A stretch of 64,000 nucleotides of DNA. It comes from Pseudeuparius sepicola. Lineage: Eukaryota > Arthropoda > Insecta > Coleoptera > Anthribidae. Positions within the stretch are counted from its first letter, which is position 1, and every line of letters starts with the position of its first letter. The stretch lies in assembly GCA_963920635.1 (NCBI GenBank), contig OY987299.1:17659401-17723400 (forward strand). The letters run 5' to 3'. The translations under genes and the position numbers were made by a program. Below the pieces are notes generated by a model, which did not search any database, was not told the DNA's origin, and saw only the letters and a program-made list of their open reading frames with translations. Shown piece after piece: positions 1 to 10,681 of this stretch.

Positions 1-85
1 TTTTATTTGTAGCGGTATAATCGTGATTGCAATGGGGTTTTTATTTTATTATGTTCTTTTTTCGTATCACTTGAGACAACACAAT
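1..85 (+). repeat. Truncated copy of the AAGAAGTCC MITE family
   Basis: The first 85 bases match the internal part of a repeat seen in full at 19737-20361 and, reversed, at 57777-58413. They share the wording around TAATCGTGATTGCAAT and TTTTTTCGTATCACTTG. The copy is cut by the window edge and loses similarity after about base 85. Confidence 0.75.
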
Positions 86-2246
86 CTCATTTCCATAGTA
101 AGAAAGCAAGGCAGACTTCTCCATAAGTTTTAGTATTTTTTCACATACAGTGAAAAGAAAAAGAGAGGGATTGGAAAAAGTCTTTGCCAATGCCTAAGGC
201 TCATTTTCTGATCTTTGCCAATAAAACGTTAATTTCTGGTGGACAAATTGTTCAGAAACATTTACATTTTCTGATTGGTTTTAAAAAATGTTTTCATTGA
301 TGTTAGGTTGATACACTTAACAAAATTTTAAAAAGTACAGGGTGGTGCACTTTTTTGTAGCAGAACTTTAACAGTCGATAGAAAAAATTATTTAAAGAGG
401 AAATTTCATGTCAACGTATGTCTGTATGGTTTGTACAAAACAAATTCCGATGCACGTCATCGTATACGGCATTGGAAAAGACTCGTCATAGGGACGCAGC
501 GTTGCCGTATCGTGATAAATAAAGATATAAACAGTAACCGTCGCATTCACCATATTTTTAAACCACAAGCATAAAATGTATTTTATACTCCGACCAAAAA
601 TCCATAGATAAGTAATGTGCTATCCTTCCACAATGCAATTGTTTGTTATGAAAAATAACAAAAAATCTAACCTCAATTTCTTATTGATAAATAGCAAGTT
701 TCTGTTTAGGTGCCCAAAGGTATTTTAGGGAGCTAAAAGTCAAAATTAATGTAGGTATTCTTGGTGAATTTAGATTTTTTTTTTAAAAGAGTAATGAACA
801 CGGCATTTGAACGTAACCTCAAAATATTTTGAACTATTATTATTTTCCTGGTAACCATAGTAACAGGTGCAATAGAAGAAAATTAAGTTTACAACATTTT
901 TGCTTTAAATCTGGGTCTGCAGGAAACCTAAAAATTATGGTATCATCTTGAGTTATTATTAAATTAAAATTTTCCAAAAAGACATATCACAAATATTTCC
1001 TATTTAAAAGTATGCTATGAAAATAAATAACTTAGTACCTACATTTTCATGCATATTTTTTATAGGTACCTACCTCCGACCTTCGGAGGTACGTAGTTAT
1101 AAAATAAACACCTTTCTGTAAAGCTGAACAAACTTCAACAACAACCTGTCCCGAACACCTCTGGCGCCCATGGATTATTACTATCTGTGTAAACCACCCC
1201 GTTGTTTAGGTTCTGCAGATTTTTTTGCACACCACACAGGTTCTAACCATTCAATTCGCATTCACGGCACTGAAACTCGCACGTTTTTCGCTAAATATGG
1301 ACAAACAGATATGTTGACAACAAACGCCGGCCATTAGAATGCATGAAACGGAGCGATGAAGTAGTGCAGCCAACATAATAATTTAGTTACCGGAACAAAG
1401 ACCCTAACTATTTTGCCGCGAATTTGGAATCTGCAGTTCTGATTGGCTGAAGTGCTTGGGCACCAATAAACAAACAAACGATAAGTGTTTACAAAACAAA
1501 TAGAATAATGTTGGGAAACACTTTTAATATTATTTACTTTATCTATGGATTTTTGGTCGGAGATTTTATATGATAAAAGATTGAACTTTTAGTGGGTTTG
1601 CAGTCAAGTTGGTCTTTAAAGAAAACTATTGGTTAATTGCCAAGCTTGCGGAATTGTTTATTCCAATGCAAAACACGTGGAAACGTTCACGTGCACGTCC
1701 ACGAGGTTATAACTTATAACTCGGGCTCTGGCGGTTGTAAAATCGGCAACGTCGCCCGTAGCGTTAACAGCGGTACCAACATAATACTAGGCCAAATTCA
1801 AATATCAACACACAAAATCACATATGTTTTCATATAAAACGTTGGTAACACAATTTTCGTCATTAATTGTTATTGATGACGTGCAACGGAATTTGTGTTG
1901 TACGAACCATAAATGCTTTGTTTTAAAGATTGAAAAGTTTGAACATTTCAAAAAAATATCAATTATTTTTTATAGTGTGGCTGAGAGCCAAATTTGGTTT
2001 GCAGCAAAATTTTATAGGGTAGAAGATTTTGTGATGATATGAAGGTCCACAGACAACCAGTGGCAGAGTTCTGTGGTTTCTTTTTCATTAATAAAGAAAA
2101 AATAACTAGTATGTCCCTGTCCAAAATAAAATTTGGAACTTTATTCCAAAAGAGCGATTAATTCCCAACAAACAGTGTCTCTTGACATTTTTTGTGTCTG
2201 CCATGGTTGCGTACCAAATTTTTAATTTTTTGGTCAAATTCAAAAA
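86..2246. other. AT-rich hyd intron, nothing recognised
   Basis: This stretch belongs to the intron upstream of the first visible hyd exon. I see no coding exon, RNA gene or inverted repeat longer than a short hairpin near 1066-1096, where GGTACCTACCTCC faces GGAGGTACG. A slightly GC-richer patch at 1640-1770 has no supported reading frame. Confidence 0.5.
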
Positions 2247-2440
2247 TTAGTAGTAGTAGTAGTAGTAGTATTTATTAATCACAAAACATATAGGGAGTAT
2301 AGGTGACAAGTCATATATATAAAATGAAATACACAATTAATAAAAAACGTATTGAACAATAAAAAATTGAGTAAGAAACTAATCACAAACATTTCAACCA
2401 ATACGGGTGTAGGGTTTGTTTCATCATGGTGGGTTTCTTG
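2247..2440 (-). mobile_element. LINE-like 3' tail with (TAC)n end
   Basis: An (AGT)n microsatellite at about 2247-2271 is followed by TTTATTAATCACAAAACA and AT-rich sequence. On the minus strand this reads as an AT-rich 3' UTR with AATAAA ending in a simple trinucleotide repeat, the usual end of insect CR1/Jockey-like non-LTR elements. Similar minus-strand tails occur at 31789-32060 and 32969-33070. No reverse transcriptase sequence remains here. It stops just before the hyd splice acceptor at 2472. Confidence 0.4.
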
Positions 2441-2472
2441 AATTTGGCAACTGACTGCAACGTTTGTTTCAG

Positions 2473-2585
2473 GTATTGTTATAAGGCAAATTGCCGACCT
2501 TCTGGCACTAATGCCGACATTGAACAATTCACTGTCGCATTTGACAAACATGGGCGTCTCTCAAGACGATATCTGCAACGTACAG
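2473..2585 (+). CDS. hyd: hyd exon A: conserved helical segment
   Basis: Acceptor TTTCAG ends at 2472 and donor GTATGC begins at 2586. After two bases of a split codon the exon reads IVIRQIADLLALMPTLNNSL, continuing SHLTNMG to CNVQ (37 codons, ending in phase 0). The LPTLNxSLSHLTNMG style is typical of the region between the UBR box and the middle of UBR5. The exon upstream of it is outside the window. Confidence 0.88.
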
Positions 2586-2663
2586 GTATGCGGCATAATT
2601 TTTTAACTTTCATTGTTATCTCAAAGTGATTGCGTGTGCCCTACATCCGTTTGTGTCGCTCAG

Positions 2664-2805
2664 ATCTACCTGGAATTCCGCCTGAAACCGACGTGGGACT
2701 GGCTGCTGACCGTCATGGACGCCACGGAGGCGCAACTGAAATTCGGCGCCGCCCTGACCAATTCCCTCGACCTGTCCAGCCCCGGCCACCCGCTCAACTC
2801 AGGAG
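2664..2805 (+). CDS. hyd: hyd exon B
   Basis: After a 78-bp intron, the acceptor GCTCAG is followed by a frame reading [20 protein letters not shown], then [16 protein letters not shown]. Vertebrate UBR5 has a clearly homologous [18 protein letters not shown] block. The exon ends after one base of a Gly or Val codon (phase 1) at the donor GTGGGC. Strong GC-rich codon use stands out from the introns. Confidence 0.95.
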
Positions 2806-3085
2806 GTGGGCCCCGCAACTTGCCTGCTCCCACACTAGCTTCACTAGGTGTTTCACGCTTAACCTTACCCTCTAGAAGTAAATGCCACGTGAAATATTAT
2901 CTATCTATTTTGGGCTCCTCTTTCTGTATCGTAGCCTTTTTTCATTAGTCGTTTTCGAAGCAACAATGCGCAATTCGGTCTAATGCTTGTTCGGAAATCG
3001 AAAAGGTCCTACATAACAGTACAGGCAAAAAATCCAGAAAAATAACAGGTATTTAAAAATCGGGCCAATTTTTAGATGGTTTTGA

Positions 3086-3604
3086 CCAGGGACTCTTTAA
3101 GATAAGGGGACCCAGCATGTCACAGTCTAACGCGTAGGAAAAGTGAAGCCTTGAGGGGAAGTTTGTTTTCTGTAGACTCCAAGGAGACCACAAGGGGGCT
3201 GGTTGGTACAAGGTTGTGATATATGTCAGTGTCCAACTGTGACATGCCAGTGCCATAGATTCTAAAGGAGGCAAAATATTTCCCATCATAATTCACAATT
3301 TTTAAGTTTTCTAACTTCCAGATACTCGTAGGTGTGTCAATTAAAGGTTATGCGGTCATAATAAATTTGTATCATTTGACAGTTGCCATATTCTGCACTT
3401 GTAGACACAACATTGTCAAGTCTAATTTTTAGAAATCATGGAAACCATTATTAATTGTTACTAACAATCAAAGTACCTGTTATATTCATAGATTCTCCAA
3501 TAAAATGGCGTACTTGGCATCACTGGTACCATTAGAATAATGAAAGAATAGGCCTCACTTTGGAAAGTATAATGCTGGGTCCCCTTACTTTAAAAAGTCC
3601 CTGG
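3086..3604. mobile_element. MITE with CCAGGGACT termini
   Basis: The element starts with CCAGGGACTCTTTAAG and continues to GGGGACCCAGCAT; its right end is the imperfect inverse, ending AAGTCCCTGG. It is flanked on both sides by TTTTGA (3080-3085 and 3605-3610), a probable 6-bp target duplication. It has no coding capacity. The superfamily is not assigned. Confidence 0.7.
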
Positions 3605-3736
3605 TTTTGAGAAAACTCAATCAGTGCTATCCTATGAATAAAGAACCCCAGGAAGGAGCAAATTCGGGCTTTATGCTGGACCGGTCCAGTCTCTGCATAT
3701 GGCGGCATGCCGTTTCCGGTTTACAAAAGTACTTAC

Positions 3737-3808
3737 CGATGGAATGTTATCCCCCAAACAGTTTGGTCTGGTAGTCACGGAATAGCCGCAGGCTACACAG
3801 CTAACCAT
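3737..3808 (-). pseudogene. Possible THAP N-terminal exon (transposon remnant)
   Basis: On the minus strand an ATG at 3808 opens 24 codons reading MVSCVACGYSVTTRPNCLGD followed by NIPS, and then a perfect donor GTAAGT. The CVACGYS start with paired cysteines resembles the first C2 pair of THAP zinc fingers, common in insect transposons. No continuation with the downstream C..H pair was found nearby, so this is probably a fragment. Chance similarity is possible. Confidence 0.3.
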
Positions 3809-5506
3809 AATAGATCTCCAAAAAGTACTTATCGAAGAACTACACAAATATCTAATAGCACAAACCACCGTGACAACTGTCAAATATAAAAATATTTTGT
3901 CAAAATGCAGTCTCCATACAGGGCGATTTCCGTCTCACGTATTTTATAATGCCCATAGAGCTTTGGCTCCTTCCTGGGGATCTTTATTCATTTGTGCTAT
4001 CATAGTTTTGGCCATTTATTCAACACAAAATGGCGAAAACAAGACGTTGCCTAAAAAATAAACTTTAACCTTGCCATTGTTATGTCAAGGTAAATATCCA
4101 TTTTTTACTTTATCTTTTATGATTTCTATAATACCTCATACCTAAATGCTCATGCCGATGATGTTTTTCAGTTTTTCCTAGATATTTATTTGTTTTTTAA
4201 TAATAATTTAATTAAATTTGTAGAAATAACGTTATTTTTAATTATTATTCGACAAAAAATTAAAATACAAGCCAGAAAAATATATATACAGTACGGGGTA
4301 CGACCACGTTATCTATAATCTAACCCGTGAATGAATTTTTCAATATTTTTCTCCACCTTAACCCCAGAAACACTCAAAACCAACATAATAATAATAATAA
4401 TAATTCTCACTCTCATAATACTCCAAATTACATAAAAATCGATTTGCTGCGTAAACTGATCACTTCATAATCAACTGAACATTTTTTGTAAAAGGAACAC
4501 TCGATGTCATCTGATGTGATGTCAAAGTGATTCGGAATCGATTTGAGATCACTTAAAACTGTAAAAGGAGGACGGCTATTATTGATAGGTGACGTAAGAC
4601 AGGGCCGTAATCAACAGAATTTACGTTTTACACACACGAATCCTAAATTTGAATAGGTAGTAATTAATATTAAATTATGTTCTTTCAAGCACAGAAAAAG
4701 GCTATCATTATAATTTCCGTGTTTGAAGTTAGGTTAGAGCTACAGAATATCAAGGTTAAGGTTAGGCATCCGTCACAAGTTCTGACATTTCTGGCAGACA
4801 TGCTAAATACGCCCCTGCCAACCTTGTATTACCAAATTAAGAAATGTCATTTCTAGAGTACAATTAAAGAGCGTTTTTAGATTATCTAGTGTATCATATA
4901 AACTATATATCAAATCCTATCTAAAAGCTGGATTTCACCAAAAAATTACGTAGATACATATTTATTTTGTCTTAGAATGTTGGTAATGACATGATAAATA
5001 TCATGGTCTATTTGTTTACGTTTTTTTTAGCATTTTTGTCTGATGAAAATTGCTAAAAATGCTAAAAAATTTAGCTGGCATTTCTCAACTCTATCAAAAC
5101 GTAAGTGTGACAAAAGCCTATTTGTATTCTGATTACATTGAAATAAATTATTGTTTATTATAACAAATATTACTAGTAAGTGAATGTAAATTTTTTGTTG
5201 CGATTTTCAGTATTTTAGTATATAAGTATGATAGGCTACTTGACGTTTTCTTAAAGAGAATTTCTATGGAATAAAGTAATAAAAACACCTTGTATTCAGA
5301 ATGCCTTTGCGGTATTCTGCAAAAGCACGATCAGTTGACAAACAACTATCTATAGCTTCGAGCTACTTTTCCAATACTAAAGTTGTAAATTTGCAGGTAA
5401 CTTTCTTCTTTTTCCTCAAACCAAACGAAGCATTAGATCTGCAAGGTTACATTGTTGCTTCTTAACCCCCCTTTTCTAATATTTTTTTTGTGGCGATGAT
5501 TTGCAG

Positions 5507-5644
5507 TTGGAAGTAGCGCAGGCGCTGCCAGATCCGGCCATCGAACTCACATAACGTCCGGGACTACCAGCGGTACCGCGGGTAGCAGAATCGTTGGGTT
5601 CACTGCCAATGTTGACAGTGGACGAACACGAACAGAACGAGAGA
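5507..5644 (+). CDS. hyd: hyd exon B': low-complexity Gly/Ser/Arg exon
   Basis: A GC-rich island is bounded by acceptor TTTGCAG and donor GTAAGT. It enters in phase 1 and leaves in phase 1, exactly what exons B and C require, and has no stop in that frame. It reads VGSSAGAARSGHRTHITSGT, continuing to a charged end RTRTERE. Skipping it also keeps the frame (138 bp, a multiple of three), so it could be a cassette exon. In vertebrate UBR5 this place holds an Arg-rich segment just before the conserved FLNYALSLMRSH block, which agrees with the charged tail here. Confidence 0.75.
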
Positions 5645-6271
5645 GTAAGTTGGAATTTCTTTCAGGTTTTTACGCTGTACAGGAATTTTGGAAGACCGCA
5701 TACATATGTAAGGGCTATTTTTGCTTTACGTACCACTTGGCTTCCTAGAGTAAAATGCTTTCTGATGACTGCAGTCGTGTGAAGTTTTTGACTGGAGACA
5801 GATACGGAGCAGACAACAATAAATTTGTGTTTAATATTTCGACTACGATGTGGGAAAGGAAGAGGTTTGCCACGTGTTGGTTTCTACATTTAGGATTAAA
5901 TGGAAATCTACAAAACCCGTTACGGCCACACAGAAAATTTCTAAGTTACCTGCGTTATTTTTACGGCAATGCTCTCACAAGATTAGAAAACGGTGTTTTC
6001 AATACCCAGACCCAACGTGGGGTCCTTGGATCATTTTTTAAAAGTAGCTTGATGCTATAGATTTTTGTCGGATGAGTACCAAAACCGCTTTGAGAGTTTG
6101 TTCACTTTAAATAATTTTGTAGTTGTATTGTTTACCCCATCACTGATTTTGATAGGGTACATTTTTGGCAACTTGGGCAGCCTACAAGGTTATCTTACCT
6201 AGGGTTCCTGGATAGGGAGAGTTGAATAATAAAGTCATTAGGTTCATTTTGCGCCGATTTTTGGCATTATA

Positions 6272-7460
6272 CAGGGTGAGTCGAAGTTAAACCGCCATAC
6301 TCAAAATTTGAGTAGTATTTTTAAAAATAAATGGGGTTCTTCATATAACATTTTGTCCAAAAACGCTTCGTTTTCGACATACAGGGCTTCAAAGTTTTCT
6401 TTTAAAAACAGAAAAAATAGTATTTTCGGTTCCATTTATACTATCGAGTTGAAAATTGGTACTTTTATGTTTTCTGGGACGGCGATTATGAATTTTCTAT
6501 CAACTTTCTTCTAGCCGCTAGAGGGCGTTGGCTACGTCGTTACTTTCGAACAAAAGTGTTTTAAACTTTTTTGTCGTTGAAAAATCTGCATTTTAGACAG
6601 CGGAATATTAAATTACATTCGATTTTGAACAAAAAATGTCTCTTGTAAAAATTCGAAAACCTTAACCGTTTTCATGAAAAACGCAATTTTGTGTCGCGGT
6701 GCGCGTGAATTCGAAAAAATTAAAATTTCGTAGTAGGCTGAGAAATGGGATTTATTCATTTGGAATTCTTTATTTACAGTAGGTATTGTCCTAAATTAAC
6801 AATTTTTGTGAAATTAGTAACCCACAAATTGTTTTCAAAGCCTACTAAACGTTGAAGCGCTTTTTCTCTGTTTTTGCTAATAAAGTTGTCTTGGTTAAAG
6901 TTCTTTTTATTACTAATTTCACAAAAATTGTTAATTTAGGACAATACCTACTGTAAATAAAGAATTCCAAATGAATAAATCCCATTTCTCAGCCTACTAC
7001 GAAATTTTAATTTTTTCGAATTCTCGCGCACCGCGACCCAAAATTGCGTTTTTCATGAAAACGGTTAAGGTTTTCGAATTTTTACAAGAGACATTTTTTG
7101 TTCAAAATCGAATGTAATTTAATATTCCGCTGTCTAAAATGCAGATTTTTCAATGACAAAAAAGTTTAAAACACTTTTGTTCGAAATTAACGACCAACGC
7201 CCTCTAGCGGCTAGAAGAAAGTTGATAGAAAATGAAAATTCATAATCGCCGTCCCAGAAAACATAAAAGTACCAATTTTCAACTCGATAGCATAAATGGA
7301 ACCGAAAATACTAATTTTTTTCTGTTTTTAAAAGAAAACTTTGACGCCCTGTATGTCGAAAACGAAGCGTTTTGGACAAAATGTTATATGAAGAACCCCA
7401 TTTATTTTTAAAAATACTACTCAAATTTTGAGTATGGCGGTTTAACATCGACTCACCCTG
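6272..7460. mobile_element. 1.19-kb foldback element, TA target site
   Basis: The left arm (6272 to about 6820) is an almost exact inverted copy of the right arm (about 6910-7460), separated by roughly 89 bp. The ends are CAGGGTGAGTCGA and its inverse, flanked by TA on both sides. CAGGGTG ends and a TA duplication suggest a Tc1/mariner-type element, but no transposase is present. The two arms differ at only a few positions by eye, so the element looks young or has been converted. Confidence 0.9.
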
Positions 7461-7962
7461 TAGAGATAGCTAAGATTATTTTCTATCTTTTGTCCCCGTA
7501 AAAATTTTAGATATGCACAGAAACTGTATGTCAAATTAGTGGTTTTTTGTATTTAGATTCAGATTTATGCACGGCCCTCGGCTTATTTTACGAGGGCCGT
7601 TGATTAATGTCAAATTAATGAAAAATGATGAGAACTCATGGACTGACTGGTTTTTTAAATAGGAAAGTGAAACAGTGTATATCTCGTTGCCCTCGATAAG
7701 AAAACTTATTAGGCGTATGAATAACATTTTCGGATAGTTTAAGTTTTCAGTTGACAAAAATAGCAGCAAGAAAATATAACACTAAAAGAATGACACTGTC
7801 ATTTCAACTTTAAAATAATTCGAAAGAAAATGTAAAATATTGCACATATTATTAGAGAAAAACTAATTGTGCTTTTGCAGTTTCAAATAACACAAAGGCA
7901 TTCCGACAATAAGGCTTTTTAATCCATTTAAATTTTCATTAACAAGAAAACGTCTCTATAAT

Positions 7963-8341
7963 AGTCTATCCAAGTTACAGAGGCAGTGGATCAAAACATT
8001 GGCCACCACGTGACCTATTCTCTTATTGGTCTGGCCGTCATAAAATGTCAAGTGTTTACGCGGCGAGCAGAATGCAGGGCCGGCTCTTCCCTCAGTCGAG
8101 TTTCCTGCATATTTTAGATCGGATCGCGAGCAGTATATTCTGTAAATTTATTTTGCTATTTAATTTAAGGAAATTTATAAAGATCCACGAAAGGTAGAAA
8201 CACAAATTTTAGAACTTCTAAAAGAATTAGTTCAGAATTACAAGCCACTTGGAATCTCATATTAGTCCGACCCTGGTAATCGATCGTAAGGCGGTCATGT
8301 GACTTTGTTTATATCTACTGCCGCTGTAACTTGGATAGACT
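7963..8341 (+). mobile_element. MITE family AGTCTATCCAAG, copy 1
   Basis: The roughly 379-bp element starts AGTCTATCCAAGTTACAG, then AGGCAGT, and ends with the inverse ACTGCCGCTGTAACTTGG, then ATAGACT. A second copy lies in opposite orientation at 14869-15244. The internal sequence shares GCCGGCTCTTCCCTCAGTCG and CCACGTGACC with that copy. It is non-coding. Confidence 0.85.
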
Positions 8342-8414
8342 TTAGTACCCTATTGAAAGAGAAGGGTATTTATTGTTTATCCCCAGCTAACTTTAAGTAT
8401 TATTGCTCACCAAA

Positions 8415-8820
8415 AGCAGAGCATATAAAACAACCAGCAGTTTACTCTTGAGAAATCATCCGCAAATTCAGTGACCTTGAGCCATATTGGTGGAATATAA
8501 GTCAGAGGTGTAGTCGGGAAAATCAATTCAGAAATACAGAGTAGTATTAGTAAAGTATATAGTGTGTGGTAAGCAGAAGCAGCTTTTACTCCTTCCTGGG
8601 ATTCTTTATTTAAAGATACTAGCAAAAAGTACAATTTACAAAAAAGCACACTCCACGGCACTGTTATATATCTCTCATACAGCCAAAAAAGAACTGCCCA
8701 ATCGCCCCGACACTGCATCAATTTGACAGAATCTATTCCCACATGGCGACTGCGCGAACAGGTGCGCAGAATTTTCCCGCCATAGGGAGTGATACTGCTG
8801 GTTGTTTTATATGCTCTGCC
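8415..8820. mobile_element. Inverted-repeat element GCAGAGCATATAAAAC
   Basis: The left end GCAGAGCATATAAAACAACC followed by AGCAGT is repeated in inverse at the right end (ACTGCTGGTTGTTTTATATG, then CTCTGC). The length is about 406 bp. The interior has no supported coding sequence. Autonomous partner and superfamily are unknown. Confidence 0.75.
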
Positions 8821-9107
8821 AAAAGTGGTTGTGATTTTTTTCTGTCAAACAAAATGGGCCATCAGTTGACATTATGGCTAAACTTTGACCAAAATGGTAC
8901 TAGATAAATCATATTGAAATTCAACCTACATACATTGACAACCTAATGTTTTCAATTAAGGAACTTGGAAGTGTTGATTGATAATAGTGTAATCAAGTGG
9001 TACCATCATCCTTCCCTACATCATGATTTTTACTTTTACATTGTCTTATATTATTTGATGTCTACACCTTTGTTTTTTCACGTATATCATTTTAACTGAT
9101 ATCGCAG

Positions 9108-9340
9108 GTGGAGATGCCCACGTGGCCAGGAGAGAGTTCCTGTCCTACTGCCTATCGCTAATGAGGGCCCACAACAGTGAACATCTCGACTCGCTCCCCA
9201 TTCTCGACGTGTCCGCATTGAAACATGTCGCTTATGTTTTCGATGCCTTGATTTATTACATGAGGTCGGGACTCGTCGATCATAGAGATGAATACCTGAG
9301 GCGAGAGGGGGTGTTACCATTGCCAACGTGGAATGACCAG
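9108..9340 (+). CDS. hyd: hyd exon C
   Basis: Acceptor ATCGCAG precedes a frame that starts in phase 1 and reads [20 protein letters not shown], then HNSEHLD, and later [18 protein letters not shown]. This matches the conserved UBR5 block with SLMRSHNDEH and [13 protein letters not shown]. It ends at WNDQ before donor GTAAGT, in phase 0. Strong similarity and clean splice sites make it certain. Confidence 0.96.
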
Positions 9341-9388
9341 GTAAGTGCTGGAGACGTAACCTTAAATGTCAGATTTTTCACATAAATA

Positions 9389-9475
9389 CAGGGTGTTCCG
9401 AATAAAGCACACAGACACAGAGCAGGAGCATACAGAGGGCTCTGCTCTGTGTTAGTTCTTATGCGGAACACCCTT
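9389..9475. repeat. Short hairpin MITE 49 bp after a hyd donor site
   Basis: CAGGGTGTTCCGAATAA at the left faces TTATGCGGAACACCCT at the right, and CAGAGCAG faces CTGCTCTG closer to the loop. The whole 87-bp unit can form one long hairpin and sits between TA dinucleotides. It lies in the primary transcript just downstream of exon C. Confidence 0.7.
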
Positions 9476-9930
9476 TATATATTGTCCCATCTAATAATAT
9501 AAAACTAAATTATATGTTCGTGCATGCATGTTAAATATCCATGAACTTCTAGGAATGAGTAAAAAGTGTGGCGAGACTTTGACCATCAAATCAAATGCGA
9601 TGATACGATTCTGTATGAAAATAATACTGAAAGTTATTCAACCTTCTTTATATAAGTTCGTATTTAATTTTTTTTATCATACCTACATTTTTATTGAAAT
9701 TTTGGAAGACTGTTGTTTACATATGTAAATGCTATTTTTGCTTTACGTACCACTTGGCTTCCTAGAGTAAAATGCTTTCTGATGACTGCAGTCGTATGAA
9801 GGTTTTGACTGGAGACAGATACGAAGCAAACAAAAACTTTCGTGGTCATTTTTATTCTCTATGAATGTTTTGGTTGGTTCTAATTCACACTTTTTTTGTA
9901 GTTAAAAAATAAGATGTTTTCTTCTGGCTT

Positions 9931-10024
9931 TTAATAAATGTAGTCATTAATAGATGGCGCTGCTTTTAAGTACAGTCTTAATAAATGTAGTCATTAATAG
10001 ATGGCGCTGCTTCTAAGTACAGTC
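9931..10024 (+). repeat. Two 47-bp tandem copies
   Basis: The unit beginning TTAATAAATGTAGTCATTAA and containing TAGATGGCGCTGCTT occurs twice head to tail, with one visible base difference (TTTTAAG versus TTCTAAG). It is non-coding. Confidence 0.9.
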
Positions 10025-10681
10025 TTCACACAAAATCTCCGACCCCCTATTATTTATCTAATTTTTTCAGATACAGAAAGAAGTTTTATATAACAGTAAA
10101 AAAGTTTTAAGCAGGTAACTAATGGGCTTTAGAAAAGTAGCCTTTCGGATTATTCAGGTGATTTCAAGCCTAACTGAACAAAAATCTCAGGCTTAAAATT
10201 AAGGCAGATTTTTGATAGTTATGCTAGAATATTTCTGAGAGAAACTTACTCTATTAAATCGAAAGAAATAGTAATAAATACCAGTTTTTTAAAGTATACT
10301 TAGCCTGGATAAACGAAGAAGTAAAAATTATGAATATTGAATATTTATTGCCATTTCAAGTACTAAAGTAAGAGATAATCTAGCATAACTATCAAAAAAG
10401 CGCCTTAATTTCATGGCTAACTGCGATTTTCATATGATTTTTTTTGTAAATTCAAGTCCATATATCTTGCTAAAGGGAAAAGCAAATTTCCACATATTAT
10501 ACAGAATGATTTTTTTAGAATTACCACAGCGATTTTCTCGCTTATTTTGCACTCTGCAAAAAAGAAACACGTAAGAAACTAAAATGTAGCAATTTTGGAC
10601 AGGTAAGTGGTGCTGCAAAATAAATTGGTATCCATGGCCAACTTGTCGCGCAATTTAAAAAAAACTCAAATTGAGCAAAAC

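Larger units (their letters stand above)
2806..5506 (+). other. hyd intron with MITE and THAP fragment
   Basis: The intron holds a 519-bp inverted-repeat element (3086-3604) and a possible THAP exon on the other strand (3737-3808). From 4065 to 5500 I see only AT-rich sequence, an (ATA)n tract near 4386-4406 and no gene. Confidence 0.5.
5645..9107 (+). other. hyd intron with three inverted-repeat elements
   Basis: This intron carries the foldback at 6272-7460, the MITE at 7963-8341 and the inverted-repeat element at 8415-8820. A short hairpin at 7569-7603 (CGGCCCTCGGCTTATTTTAC with a facing GAGGGCCG) is a relic of the GGCCCTCG MITE family. The remaining sequence is AT-rich without a visible gene. 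Confidence 0.6.

Noticed and set aside
5755..6060. 101-codon plus-strand frame in a hyd intron
   Set aside because: Part of its sequence (TTTTGACTGGAGACAGATACG) recurs near 9800, so it is repeat DNA, not a gene.
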